Below are positions 8,471 through 16,026 of a stretch of DNA of 41,176 bases, piece after piece. Source of the DNA: Verrucomicrobiota bacterium (lineage in GTDB: Bacteria > Verrucomicrobiota > Verrucomicrobiia > Opitutales > UBA953); NCBI GenBank assembly GCA_014193315.1, contig BJHS01000018.1:1-41176 (forward strand), written 5' to 3'. The notes under the pieces were generated by a model. The model was not told where the DNA came from. It did not search any database and saw nothing but the letters and a program-made list of their open reading frames with translations. Every line of letters starts with the position of its first letter. Positions within the stretch are counted from its first letter, which is position 1. The position numbers were made by a program, and so were the translations under genes.

Positions 8471-9121
8471 ATGAAAGCCGCCCTGACGCCTGCCCAACTC
8501 CTCGCTTCCCTGGAATGGCGTTACGCCACCAAGGCCTTCGACACGCGCCCGTTGCCTGCGGCCACTTGGGCCGCCCTCGAGGAGTCGCTCCGCCTGACGC
8601 CCTCCTCCTACGGCCTCCAGCCCTGGAAGTTCTTCATCATCGCCGACCCCACGGTCCGCGCGAAGCTCCGGCCGGTGTCTTGGAACCAGACGCAGGTCAC
8701 CGACGCCTCGCACCTCGTGGTCTTCGCCCGGCGGACCGAGATCACCGAGCAGGACGTGAATGACTTCTTTAATCAGATGGTCTCCGAGCGCGGCGCCGAT
8801 GCGGCCAAGCTCGAGCCTTACCGCCAGATGATGATCGGTGGCGTGGTGCGGGGCAAGGACGCCGCCGGCCAGAAGGAATGGGCCGCCCGGCAGCTTTACA
8901 TCGCGCTCGGCCAACTCATGGGCGCTGCCGCCGCGCTCGCCGTGGACACCTGCGCGCTCGAAGGCATCGACCCCGCGGCCTACACCGAGATCCTCGGCCT
9001 CAAGGGCACGGGCTACGAAGTCGTGGTCGCCTGCGCCGTGGGCTACCGCTCGGCGGAGGACAAGTACGCGCAGATGAAGAAAATCCGCTACCCGCAGGCC
9101 CGCGTCATCACCCGCGTCTGA
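8471..9121 (+). CDS. NAD(P)H-dependent nitroreductase/oxidoreductase (NfsB-like)
   Basis: This flavin-dependent oxidoreductase of the nitroreductase fold would be a cytoplasmic FMN enzyme using NAD(P)H; its physiological substrate is unknown. The 216-residue product matches NfsB-type length. The N-terminal WRYATKAFD supplies the conserved arginine and lysine that bind FMN phosphate. The TPSSYGLQPWKFFII segment is the classic S-S-x-G-x-Q-P-W motif, and GLKGTGYEVVVACAVGYRS is the C-terminal FMN-contact region. A GTG at 8453 is in frame, but ATG 8471 gives the family N-terminus. No Shine-Dalgarno site is visible. TTGACA lies 37 bases before the ATG, which would fit a leaderless transcript. Confidence 0.9.
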   Translation: MKAALTPAQLLASLEWRYATKAFDTRPLPAATWAALEESLRLTPSSYGLQPWKFFIIADPTVRAKLRPVSWNQTQVTDASHLVVFARRTEITEQDVNDFFNQMVSERGADAAKLEPYRQMMIGGVVRGKDAAGQKEWAARQLYIALGQLMGAAAALAVDTCALEGIDPAAYTEILGLKGTGYEVVVACAVGYRSAEDKYAQMKKIRYPQARVITRV

Positions 9122-9126
9122 ACGGC

Positions 9127-11421
9127 TCAGCTCCGCGTCGCCCACTGCGCGAACTCCTCGTCGTCCGCTAAGACGGGCGGGTCGCCGTATTCCGTCGAGA
9201 GCAGGTTGCGGTAGGACTCGTCGGCGAAGCGCCGGCAATGCAGGAGCACGCGGGCCGTCTGGCCGGGCGCCCGGACGAGTCGGCCGAGCGCTTGGTTGAC
9301 CTTGCGCATGCCGGGGCGGACGTACGCCAGCGCGAACGCATCCTCGACACCGTCGTTGGCGAACATCTTGCGGCGCGCCTCTTGCAGCGCGTTCACCTCC
9401 GGCAACGCCGGGCCGACAATCACCGCCGAGCGGATCCGGCCGCCCAGCATGTCGACGCCTTCGCCGAGCGAGCCCCCGAGGATCAAGCACAGGATGGTAT
9501 GGCGGTTGAGGGAATCCTCGACGAAACGCGCCGTCCCATCCGGGCCGAGCCCGCGGGGCTGGAGGGCGATGTCGGCCTTCGGGTCGAGGTTGGCGACTTC
9601 CTTCCCCACGCCCTCGGCGTACTTGTAGGACGGGAAGAAGGCCGCCACCGCCCCTTCCTGCGAGAGCCGGAGCAAGGCGGCCGCCGTGCGGGCGAGGTGG
9701 GTCTCGCGCGTCTTCAGGCGCGTGTCCACTCGGCCATCGATGGCGACCGTGTAGGCGCCTTGGCGCCACGGTGCCAGCGCGTCGACCTTGGCCAGCGCGT
9801 CGCTATCCAGCCCGCACTCGTTGGCCAACGCCCCGCGGGGGCCCGGGGTCGCGGTCATCAGTAACGCATGGCCGAACTTCAGGAGCCGTTCGCCGGTCGC
9901 CTTCGCCGCCGAGAGGCAATCCAGGCTCAACGTGCCGGCGCGGGGCGACCACACTAGCCAGCCGAGGTCGGCGGCCTCCAGCCGGTCGGACCACATGCCC
10001 GCATTCCACAGGCCTTGGCGCGTGGTTTCCGAAAGGTCGTCGGTGTTGAACGGCTGGTTGGTCGCCAGTTCCGCCAATCGCTCGGCCAGCCCCATCGCCT
10101 CGAGCCGGTCGTCGGGTGAGACCGCGTCGGCCTTCGGCAACCGCCCGAGGAAGTCGGCCCAATCCTGCGTGGCGCGGATCCAAGGCTCAGGGGCGCGGTG
10201 ACGCCCCAGCTCATGGGCGAGGTCGGCGGCGTCGGGGGCGTCGTCCCGCAGGGAGAGGCATTCCGCCGCCCGGTCGGGCAGGTTGTGGGCCTCGTCGACG
10301 ATCAGGGCGGTGTCGGACTCGTCCCAGCCCGGCACGTTCTCGAGCGCCGCGCGGTTGCGGGGCGAGAAGACGTAGTTGTAATCGCAGATCACCCCCTCGG
10401 CGTACGCGAGCATCGCCTTGGTGATGTCCCAGGGCGGCACGCCGGCCAGCCGGCCGATCTCGCGGATGCGGCGGAGGTTGGAGCCGTCCTCGAGCAAGGC
10501 CTGCGGGTCGATGCCGGCGCGGGCCCAGTTGCGGCGGATCTCTTCCGGGTCGTCGGGTTGGCCGTCCACCTCGTGCTCCGCCCGGGGGCGCAGGACCAAG
10601 GCGCGGAGCTCGGACGGCTTCGCCAAACGCCGCAGCTCTTGCAGCACCTGCAGCTGACCGGTGCCTTTCCCCGTGAGGTAGAGCAAGCGCCCCGCGCGAC
10701 CGCCGCGGAGCAGGCCGAGGCCGTGGCGGAGCGCGGCGGAAGTCTTGCCGTAGCCCGTCGGCGCGACCAGCAAGCGGGTGGAGGATTCCATGCCCGCTTG
10801 GTCGAGGTCGGCGCACCCTTGCAGCCATTCCGGCCGCGGCTCCTTGAATGGCAGGCGATCCGGCAGGCAGAGCAGGCGGGCGTGGCTCGCGCGGCGGTTC
10901 TCCGCGTGGGCCGCGATGGTTTCGGCTTGTTTGAGGAGGTCCGCTTCGGCGCTCGGGGGTAGCGGCACCGCCTGCTGCTCGCCGCTGGTCAGGTCGACGA
11001 ACACGACCTCGCCTTGCACCTGCCGGACGGTGGCGTCGAGCCGCGCCGCCTGGCAATAGAGGGACAGTTGCAGGAAGTGATGCGGGTAACGTTGGACGAG
11101 CTGGTCGGGCCGGCGGGGGAGGGAGGTGCTCACCGTCTTGATCTCGCGGACCCGGACGGCGCCGTCGACCGCGCGCCATTGGTCGGCCCGGCCCGTGATG
11201 ACCAGCCGCCACCCGAGCGCCTGCAGCTCGCAGTTCGCCGCCTGTTCGAAGGTCCAGTGATCCTGCTCGGCCTCGGCTTGGCGTCGGAGCGTCTCGTGCC
11301 ACTGCCGGCCAGCCTCGGCGCGCCACGGCGCCCCGCCGGCGCCGGCGCCGGGTCCGGGTCGGAACGTGGCAAACTCCTGGGCGCTCAGTTCAATCCGCCG
11401 CGACTTGATGTCGAAGCGCAT
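9127..11421 (-). CDS. PD-(D/E)XK nuclease-like domain fused to an XPD/DinG-like helicase
   Basis: This 764-residue protein is probably a DNA repair or recombination enzyme. Residues about 35-130 resemble a RecB/Cas4-type nuclease: WHETL, then GRAD (D80), REIKTV (E93, K95) and a downstream QLSLYCQAA helix. The helicase follows: PTGYGKT Walker A (221-227), VICDYNYVFSP, DEAH (376-379), MTATP, GSLGEGVDMLGG and QALGRLVRAPGQ. Between Walker A and DEAH the layout matches iron-sulfur XPD-family helicases. However, the usual four cysteines are absent: VPPWDI (328-333) stands where C-P-F/Y is expected, and the only Cys is in ICDYNYV. ATG 11421 overlaps the recO stop by one base, and the longer upstream frame is antisense sequence inside recO. 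Polarity and substrate are unknown. Confidence 0.85.
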   Translation of the reverse strand: MRFDIKSRRIELSAQEFATFRPGPGAGAGGAPWRAEAGRQWHETLRRQAEAEQDHWTFEQAANCELQALGWRLVITGRADQWRAVDGAVRVREIKTVSTSLPRRPDQLVQRYPHHFLQLSLYCQAARLDATVRQVQGEVVFVDLTSGEQQAVPLPPSAEADLLKQAETIAAHAENRRASHARLLCLPDRLPFKEPRPEWLQGCADLDQAGMESSTRLLVAPTGYGKTSAALRHGLGLLRGGRAGRLLYLTGKGTGQLQVLQELRRLAKPSELRALVLRPRAEHEVDGQPDDPEEIRRNWARAGIDPQALLEDGSNLRRIREIGRLAGVPPWDITKAMLAYAEGVICDYNYVFSPRNRAALENVPGWDESDTALIVDEAHNLPDRAAECLSLRDDAPDAADLAHELGRHRAPEPWIRATQDWADFLGRLPKADAVSPDDRLEAMGLAERLAELATNQPFNTDDLSETTRQGLWNAGMWSDRLEAADLGWLVWSPRAGTLSLDCLSAAKATGERLLKFGHALLMTATPGPRGALANECGLDSDALAKVDALAPWRQGAYTVAIDGRVDTRLKTRETHLARTAAALLRLSQEGAVAAFFPSYKYAEGVGKEVANLDPKADIALQPRGLGPDGTARFVEDSLNRHTILCLILGGSLGEGVDMLGGRIRSAVIVGPALPEVNALQEARRKMFANDGVEDAFALAYVRPGMRKVNQALGRLVRAPGQTARVLLHCRRFADESYRNLLSTEYGDPPVLADDEEFAQWATRS

Positions 11422-12023
11422 CAGGGCAGGACGAAATGGGCTTCGCCCGCGGCCCAGCGCTCGAGGTCGGTCGCCAGCCGCTGCACGCTGTCTTCCTCGG
11501 TCGTCTGCGCGTCGAGCGGTTGCGTCAGGATCGCTCCGGCCGCGTCGCGGCGGGCGCCGAGCCCGGCCAGCCAATCCTCCTGCACCGGCCAGCCCCCGTC
11601 CTTCAGCATCAACCAGAGTCCCTTGAAGTAAGCCGCGTCCGCGCGCGGGCGCGTCGCCATCGCGTCAAAGGTCTCGGTCGCGATGCGGGCGCAGACCGCG
11701 GCGGATTCGGGCGGGGGTGGGTTCTTCCGCACCATCGCGGCAAACCGGCAGGCGCGTTCCAGCGTGCGGTGGTCGCGCGCGATGCCCAGCCGGCGGTGCA
11801 GGAGGCGGTAGTCGCGGGCGAAGCGCGTCCCGCCGTCCTTGGCGCGCTCGAGGGTGATCTCCCCCTCGTCGAAGAGGTCGGGGATCGTCGCGGTCTTGCC
11901 GGCGCGGGCGCGGATCAGGCAACGGAGTAGGCCCTCGTGGGGCTCGAGCAAGGTGAGCAGCGAATGCGATTCCCCCGACGGGTCGCGTCCGAGGACCAGG
12001 CAACGCAGCGGGGCGGACGACAT
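11421..12023 (-). CDS. recO: RecO-like DNA repair protein
   Basis: This is a probable RecO, the mediator that loads RecA onto SSB-coated gaps in the RecFOR pathway. The N-terminal 70 residues look like the RecO OB fold (LRCLVLGRDPSGESHSLLTLLEPHEGLLRCLIRARAG, given here in two pieces: LRCLVLGRDPSGESH and LLTLLEPHEGLL). The rest is helical with FDAMATRPRADAAYFKGLWL. At 200 residues it is shorter than typical RecO (about 240) and shows no zinc-binding cysteine cluster. It overlaps the nuclease-helicase start by one base and begins five bases after the DUF502 gene, so repair functions appear grouped. RecO is a weakly conserved family, so this is a moderate assignment. Confidence 0.65.
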   Translation of the reverse strand: MSSAPLRCLVLGRDPSGESHSLLTLLEPHEGLLRCLIRARAGKTATIPDLFDEGEITLERAKDGGTRFARDYRLLHRRLGIARDHRTLERACRFAAMVRKNPPPPESAAVCARIATETFDAMATRPRADAAYFKGLWLMLKDGGWPVQEDWLAGLGARRDAAGAILTQPLDAQTTEEDSVQRLATDLERWAAGEAHFVLP

Positions 12024-12028
12024 CCGCC

Positions 12029-12712
12029 TCAGGCCTGGTCGTCGGGCTTCGGGATGACCGCGCCGAAACTCATCAGCAACGCGAGGGCTTCGGAAACCTT
12101 GAGCTTCGTCTCGCGGATGTCTTCGGGGGGCACCTGCAGGATGAAGCCCGAGGTCGGTGCTGGGGCGGCCGGGATGAAGACATTGACCACCGGGCGGCCG
12201 AGGGCCTCGGAGAAGGCGGCGGGTTGCTCATGGGTCACGAAGGCGATGCTCCAGCAATTCACGCGCGGGTATTGCACGAGCACCACCCGGCGGAAGGTGT
12301 CCTTGTTGCGGCCGCTGAGCGCATCGACCATCTGCCGGATCGAGTTATACAGCGAGCCGAGGCCCGGGGTCTTCTCCAACATCTTATCGAAGACATGGTG
12401 CATGACCTTGCCGAAGAGCCGCTTGGACAGGTAGCCGATGATTGTCAGGACGACCAGCATCACGACCGCCGAGGCGATGGTCAGCGCCAGCCCCATCATG
12501 CCGTCGTTGAGGTTCGGCAGCGGCTGCTTGGTGTTCTCGAAGACCCAGGTGAGGACGAAGAGCGCGATCTGCTTGGCCGGTTTACCGAGGAGGTCGATCA
12601 GGATGGACACCACCCAGAAGGTCAGGGCGAGCGGCAAGGTCAGGAAGAGCCCCGTCAGGAAGTTATGGCCCATCCGGGAAACGAAGGAGGATTTCTCGGC
12701 GGGCAGGCTCAT
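12029..12712 (-). CDS. DUF502 family inner-membrane protein
   Basis: This conserved membrane protein of unknown function belongs to the DUF502 family. It has 227 residues, with TM1 near 14-40 (FLTGLFLTLPLALTFWVV) and TM2 near 70-93 (ASAVVMLVVLTIIGYL). The family-typical stretch EKTPGLGSLYNSIRQMVDAL is followed by RRVVLVQYPR and, near the end, FIPAAPAPTSGFILQVPPED. It is the first gene of a three-gene minus-strand unit with recO and the nuclease-helicase. The ATG is preceded by AGGGGG at very short spacing. Plant relatives of DUF502 are known as COV-like proteins; no bacterial role can be read from the sequence. Confidence 0.88.
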   Translation of the reverse strand: MSLPAEKSSFVSRMGHNFLTGLFLTLPLALTFWVVSILIDLLGKPAKQIALFVLTWVFENTKQPLPNLNDGMMGLALTIASAVVMLVVLTIIGYLSKRLFGKVMHHVFDKMLEKTPGLGSLYNSIRQMVDALSGRNKDTFRRVVLVQYPRVNCWSIAFVTHEQPAAFSEALGRPVVNVFIPAAPAPTSGFILQVPPEDIRETKLKVSEALALLMSFGAVIPKPDDQA

Positions 12713-12808
12713 GACCCCCTAGTAAAGCCCTTTCGCCTCCGCTTGCAAGGGCGGGTGAGTAATCACGCGGGTTTGCTTTTCGCCGGATTCCGCCTCAAGT
12801 GTCGAGGT

Positions 12809-13375
12809 ATGAAATTGCCCCATCTCCTCCTCGCCATGGCCACCTTCGTTCCTTCCTTCCTGCGCGGTACCGAGGAAGCCTACCCGCGCACCCCCATGGG
12901 GACGATCGAGACCAAGACGCTGCCGGCCGCCCGGTTGATGTTATCGGAATCGCCCAAGGGTTACTTCGAGGCCGACAACGGTCTGTTCATGAAGTTATTC
13001 CGTTACATCGATGGCAACCAGATCCCGATGACCGCGCCCGTCGAGGCCCGCTTGCAACCGGGCGTCATGGTCTTCTACATGGATGCGGGCTCGGCCAAGC
13101 GCACGGACCTCCAGCCGACCGCGCTGGTCAAGTTGGCGGAGACCCCTGCCCGGCTCGTCGCCGCGATCGGCGTGCGCGGCTCCTACTCCCGCGAGAATTT
13201 CGACGAAGCCTTGGCCAAGCTCAAAGCCTGGCTGGCGACGCACCCGGAGTGGTCGACCCAAGGCGAGCCTTACGCGGTCTACTGGAATAGCCCCTTCGTG
13301 CCCGGGATTTTCAAGCACTCCGAGGTGCACATCCCCGTCGTCGCAAAGCCCGCGCCCGCCCCGGCGGCGAAGTGA
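12809..13375 (+). CDS. SOUL-family heme-binding-like protein, probably exported
   Basis: This 188-residue protein of the SOUL/HBP family begins with a short hydrophobic signal-like segment (MKLPHLLLAMATFVPSFL). The family core follows: IETKTLPAARLMLSES, then FMKLFRYIDGNQIPMTAPV (a hallmark SOUL stretch), VMVFYMDAGS, LAAIGVRGSYSRENF-like sequence, and YAVYWNSPFVPGIFKHSEV at the end. SOUL proteins bind heme or other tetrapyrroles, but no axial ligand can be assigned here. The frame is open upstream, but only ATG 12809 gives the family N-terminus plus signal peptide. It converges on the next gene with a six-base gap. TTGCTT lies 36 bases before the ATG. Confidence 0.88.
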   Translation: MKLPHLLLAMATFVPSFLRGTEEAYPRTPMGTIETKTLPAARLMLSESPKGYFEADNGLFMKLFRYIDGNQIPMTAPVEARLQPGVMVFYMDAGSAKRTDLQPTALVKLAETPARLVAAIGVRGSYSRENFDEALAKLKAWLATHPEWSTQGEPYAVYWNSPFVPGIFKHSEVHIPVVAKPAPAPAAK

Positions 13376-13381
13376 GTCGGC

Positions 13382-14098
13382 TTAGCGCCAGACCAGCGTC
13401 CATTCGACCTTTGCGGTCTCGTCCTCGATCTTAAAGCCTTCGCCGGTCTTCGCCCCGGCGATGAGCTCCGACGCTTTGCGCCGCTGGGACTTATCCTTGC
13501 CGGCTTTCGCGAGCAACAGCGCCTGCAGGCGTTCCCACTCGCGCGTCGTCTCGGGCGCCCCGAGGGCGCTGAGCTTGGCGAGGTTGAATTCCTGGCGGGT
13601 CCAGCCGGGGCGCGTCGGCTCGGTCGCCGGGTTGACCGTTTTGAGTTGGGTGGCCAGGATTTCGGACGGCTTACCGAGTTCCTTCGCCGTCTTGGGGTCG
13701 AGTTCGTACAGGAGGACGCCTTCGCCTTTCACCGTGCCATAGGTGCCGGCGACGACCTTGGCCTTGGAGAGGGCGCCGAACCCGCTGCGGTTGGCGCCCA
13801 GTTGCCGGCTGGAGAAGTTCGCCACAAAGGCCTGGAATTTCTCGAGGGGCAGGAGCACGATGATCGCGCCGCCGGCTTCTTCTTTCTCATTACCGGTGAG
13901 GATGCGCACCGCCGCGGCGGGGGCGTCGCTGGTCACCAGCCCCGGTTCTTCGACGCCGAGGACGGCCGTCTTCACCGGCTTGCCTTCGTACTGCGCCGGG
14001 TCGGCCCGCCAACTCTCGGCGGCGCAAGGGTCGCCTTTTCGGGCGTTGGGCGTCAGGGCGGCGAGCATGGCCGCGAGCAGGAGCAAGCCGCTGGTCAT
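13382..14098 (-). CDS. Exported protein of unknown function
   Basis: I do not recognise this 238-residue product. It starts with a hydrophobic stretch (MTSGLLLLAAMLAALTPNA) that could be a short signal peptide. The mature part is soluble and mixed alpha/beta in appearance: a WRADPAQYEGKPVKTAVLGVE segment, then IIVLLPLEKFQAFVANF, GTYGTVKGEGVLLYELDP and a lysine-rich helical C-terminal part. The early tract with a pattern like Y-x-G-K-P-V suggests a small beta domain. No catalytic motif is seen. It begins five bases after the pyrD stop, so it is probably the second gene of a pyrD transcript, although functional linkage is not evident. Confidence 0.75.
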   Translation of the reverse strand: MTSGLLLLAAMLAALTPNARKGDPCAAESWRADPAQYEGKPVKTAVLGVEEPGLVTSDAPAAAVRILTGNEKEEAGGAIIVLLPLEKFQAFVANFSSRQLGANRSGFGALSKAKVVAGTYGTVKGEGVLLYELDPKTAKELGKPSEILATQLKTVNPATEPTRPGWTRQEFNLAKLSALGAPETTREWERLQALLLAKAGKDKSQRRKASELIAGAKTGEGFKIEDETAKVEWTLVWR

Positions 14099-14102
14099 CG
14101 GC

Positions 14103-15155
14103 TCAGATCCAGGCGCGTTGACGCCACGCGAGCCCTTCGGCGATCTCGCGGGCGAGGGCCGGCCCGCGGAACACGAGCCCGGAGTAGACTTGCACGAGGC
14201 ATGCGCCTTCGTCCATGAAACGGCCGGCGTCCGCCGCGCAGGTGATGCCGCCGCAGCCCACGACGGGGATGCGTCCGCCCGCTTCCTTCACGAGGAAACG
14301 CACGACGCCCAGCGATCGTTCCAGCAGCGGGGCGCCGCTCAGGCCGCCCTTGGTCGCGCAGGCTTCGGTCCCTGGCGGCCGGGTGATGGTGGTGTTCGTG
14401 GCGATGATGCCGGCGAAGCCGCACTCGCCGACGACGCTGACGATGTCCGCGAGTTGATTCGGGTTGAGGTCGGGCGCGACTTTCAGGAGCAGCGGCACCG
14501 GGCCGCCGGCGACGCTCCGGTTTTCGCGCGTCAGCGTGGAGAGCAGTCGGACGAGCGGGGCGCGGTCCTGCAAGGCGCGCAGGCCCGTGGTGTTCGGGCT
14601 GCTGATGTTGATGACCACGTAGTCGGCCAAGGGGGCGAGCCGCTGGAAGCCGAGCAGGTAGTCCTCATGGGCGCGTTCGTTGGGGGTGTCCTTGTTCTTG
14701 CCGAGGTTGATCCCGAGCGGGCAGCTGCGCTGGCCCCGACCCGGCTGGCCCGAGAGGCGCGCGTGTAACGCCTCGACGCCGGCGTTGGGGAAGCCGTACG
14801 AATTGACCACGGCCTGCAGGGCCGGGTACCGGAAGACGCGGGGGCGTTCGTTACCCGGCTGGGCCTTGGGGGTGACCGTGCCGATTTCCACATGCCCGAA
14901 GCCGAGGGCGGCGGCGCCGCGCCAGCCTAGGCCGTCCTTGTCGAACCCCGCGGCTAGGCCGACGTGGTTGGGGAACTTCAGGCCGAAGGCTTCGATGGGC
15001 TTGCCGCCCCGCGGGGTCAACCGGCGTTCCATGAGGGCGCGAAGCGGGGCCAGGGCACCGAGCAGGCCCATGCCCAGCAGCCCGAACTGGTGCGCTTTCT
15101 CCGGGTCCATCGCATAAAGGCCCCGGGCGACCACTTTTTCGTAAAGGAAAGACAT
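14103..15155 (-). CDS. pyrD: Dihydroorotate dehydrogenase (quinone), class 2
   Basis: This enzyme oxidises dihydroorotate to orotate in pyrimidine synthesis and passes electrons through FMN to quinone at the inner membrane. The 350-residue length and the amphipathic N-terminal helices (MSFLYEKVVARGLYAMDPEK) mark class 2. The core motifs are present: PNHVGLAAGFDKDG, FGHVEIGTVTPKAQPGN, NSYGFPN, GINLGKNKDTPNE, INISSPNTTGLR with the catalytic serine (S186), LLKVAPDLN, IATNTTI, GGLSGAPL and the FMN-phosphate site VVGCGGI. The ATG gives the family N-terminus. It is divergent from the acidic-tailed unknown at 15256. Confidence 0.97.
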   Translation of the reverse strand: MSFLYEKVVARGLYAMDPEKAHQFGLLGMGLLGALAPLRALMERRLTPRGGKPIEAFGLKFPNHVGLAAGFDKDGLGWRGAAALGFGHVEIGTVTPKAQPGNERPRVFRYPALQAVVNSYGFPNAGVEALHARLSGQPGRGQRSCPLGINLGKNKDTPNERAHEDYLLGFQRLAPLADYVVINISSPNTTGLRALQDRAPLVRLLSTLTRENRSVAGGPVPLLLKVAPDLNPNQLADIVSVVGECGFAGIIATNTTITRPPGTEACATKGGLSGAPLLERSLGVVRFLVKEAGGRIPVVGCGGITCAADAGRFMDEGACLVQVYSGLVFRGPALAREIAEGLAWRQRAWI

Positions 15156-15219
15156 GGGGAGCAGTTAAGGGAGGAAAGGGCGGAAGGAAAGCGGAGAAGC
15201 CTCGGTCTGTCGACCCCTC

Positions 15220-15248
15220 TTGACTCCCTGCGGGACTTGGGCAAATCC
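15220..15248 (+). promoter_or_regulatory. Possible promoter of the acidic-tailed gene
   Basis: TTGACT (15220-15225) and a weak -10 (CAAATC, 15242-15247) are 16 bases apart. Transcription would then begin almost exactly at the ATG at 15256, giving a leaderless mRNA. This fits the absence of a ribosome binding site. The -10 match is poor, so the call rests mainly on the -35 box and its spacing. Confidence 0.3.
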
Positions 15249-15255
15249 CTCTGCC

Positions 15256-16014
15256 ATGCCCGTGACGACCTCCAAACTTCTCTGGTGCACCATCCGCTTC
15301 AAGGAAAAGGAGGGTAATTGGTGGGTGAAGGAAAACTCCGACCCTAAGCACTATGAGCCCGACGGCCTCGGCATCCTCGACCCCTTTCAGTTCCCCTGGA
15401 TCCTCGACATGCTGGACCCGTTGCGTGAGTACGGCCTTTCGAACGAGATTCTCGAGGCGGCCTTCGTCCCGTTTCAGGTCCAAGAAATCGACAAGGACAA
15501 CACCGTGCGCCTCGCCCGCGTGGCCGAGCACATCCTCGACTCCGAGGAGCCGCTCTTCGCCCTCCCCAACATCAAGGACGGCGACAAGGGTGCCTACGCC
15601 GACTTAATGGAGCACATCATGCGCCTGCGCGTGAAGCTCATCAATGACACGATCAAGCTCGAGCAGAAGTTGACCGTCGAGGACGTGGATGAGCAGCTTT
15701 CCGAACTCCGCAATCAGGCCCTCATCGAGGGTCGCGACATCCACCCGCTGGAGGAGATCACCGACATCCTCGAGTTCGTCCCGCAGGGGCACGAGGTCCC
15801 GGGTGAGGATGACGACGATGAGAAGCCGGCCCGCTCCGCGGGTGCCGCCGACGACCTGCCCGACCTCCCCGAAGTTGAGGACGTCGACAAGGACATGGCG
15901 AAGGACCTGCGCTGGGATGACGAGGAAGAGGCCCCGGCCGAAAAGGAGGAGGGCGACGAGGAAGGCGGTCCGCCCGCCAAGGGTCCCAGCGGCGGTACCC
16001 GTCGCCGTCGCTAA
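15256..16014 (+). CDS. Conserved-looking protein of unknown function with acidic tail
   Basis: I do not recognise this 252-residue protein. The first 140 residues appear globular (LLWCTIRFKEKEGNWWVKE, then LDPFQFPWILDMLDPLREYG and VQEIDKDNTVRLARVAEHIL). A predicted helical, possibly coiled-coil stretch follows at about 115-165 (LMEHIMRLRVKLINDTIKLE, then DVDEQLSELRNQALIEGRDI). From about residue 178 the chain is low-complexity and strongly acidic with D- and E-runs, ending in GGTRRRR. There is no signal peptide, so a cytoplasmic location is likely. Such tails suggest interaction with basic partners or nucleic-acid machinery, but that is speculation. The gene is monocistronic and converges on the aspartyl protease gene. 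Confidence 0.8.
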   Translation: MPVTTSKLLWCTIRFKEKEGNWWVKENSDPKHYEPDGLGILDPFQFPWILDMLDPLREYGLSNEILEAAFVPFQVQEIDKDNTVRLARVAEHILDSEEPLFALPNIKDGDKGAYADLMEHIMRLRVKLINDTIKLEQKLTVEDVDEQLSELRNQALIEGRDIHPLEEITDILEFVPQGHEVPGEDDDDEKPARSAGAADDLPDLPEVEDVDKDMAKDLRWDDEEEAPAEKEEGDEEGGPPAKGPSGGTRRRR

Positions 16015-16026
16015 GTTTCGCCTGGC

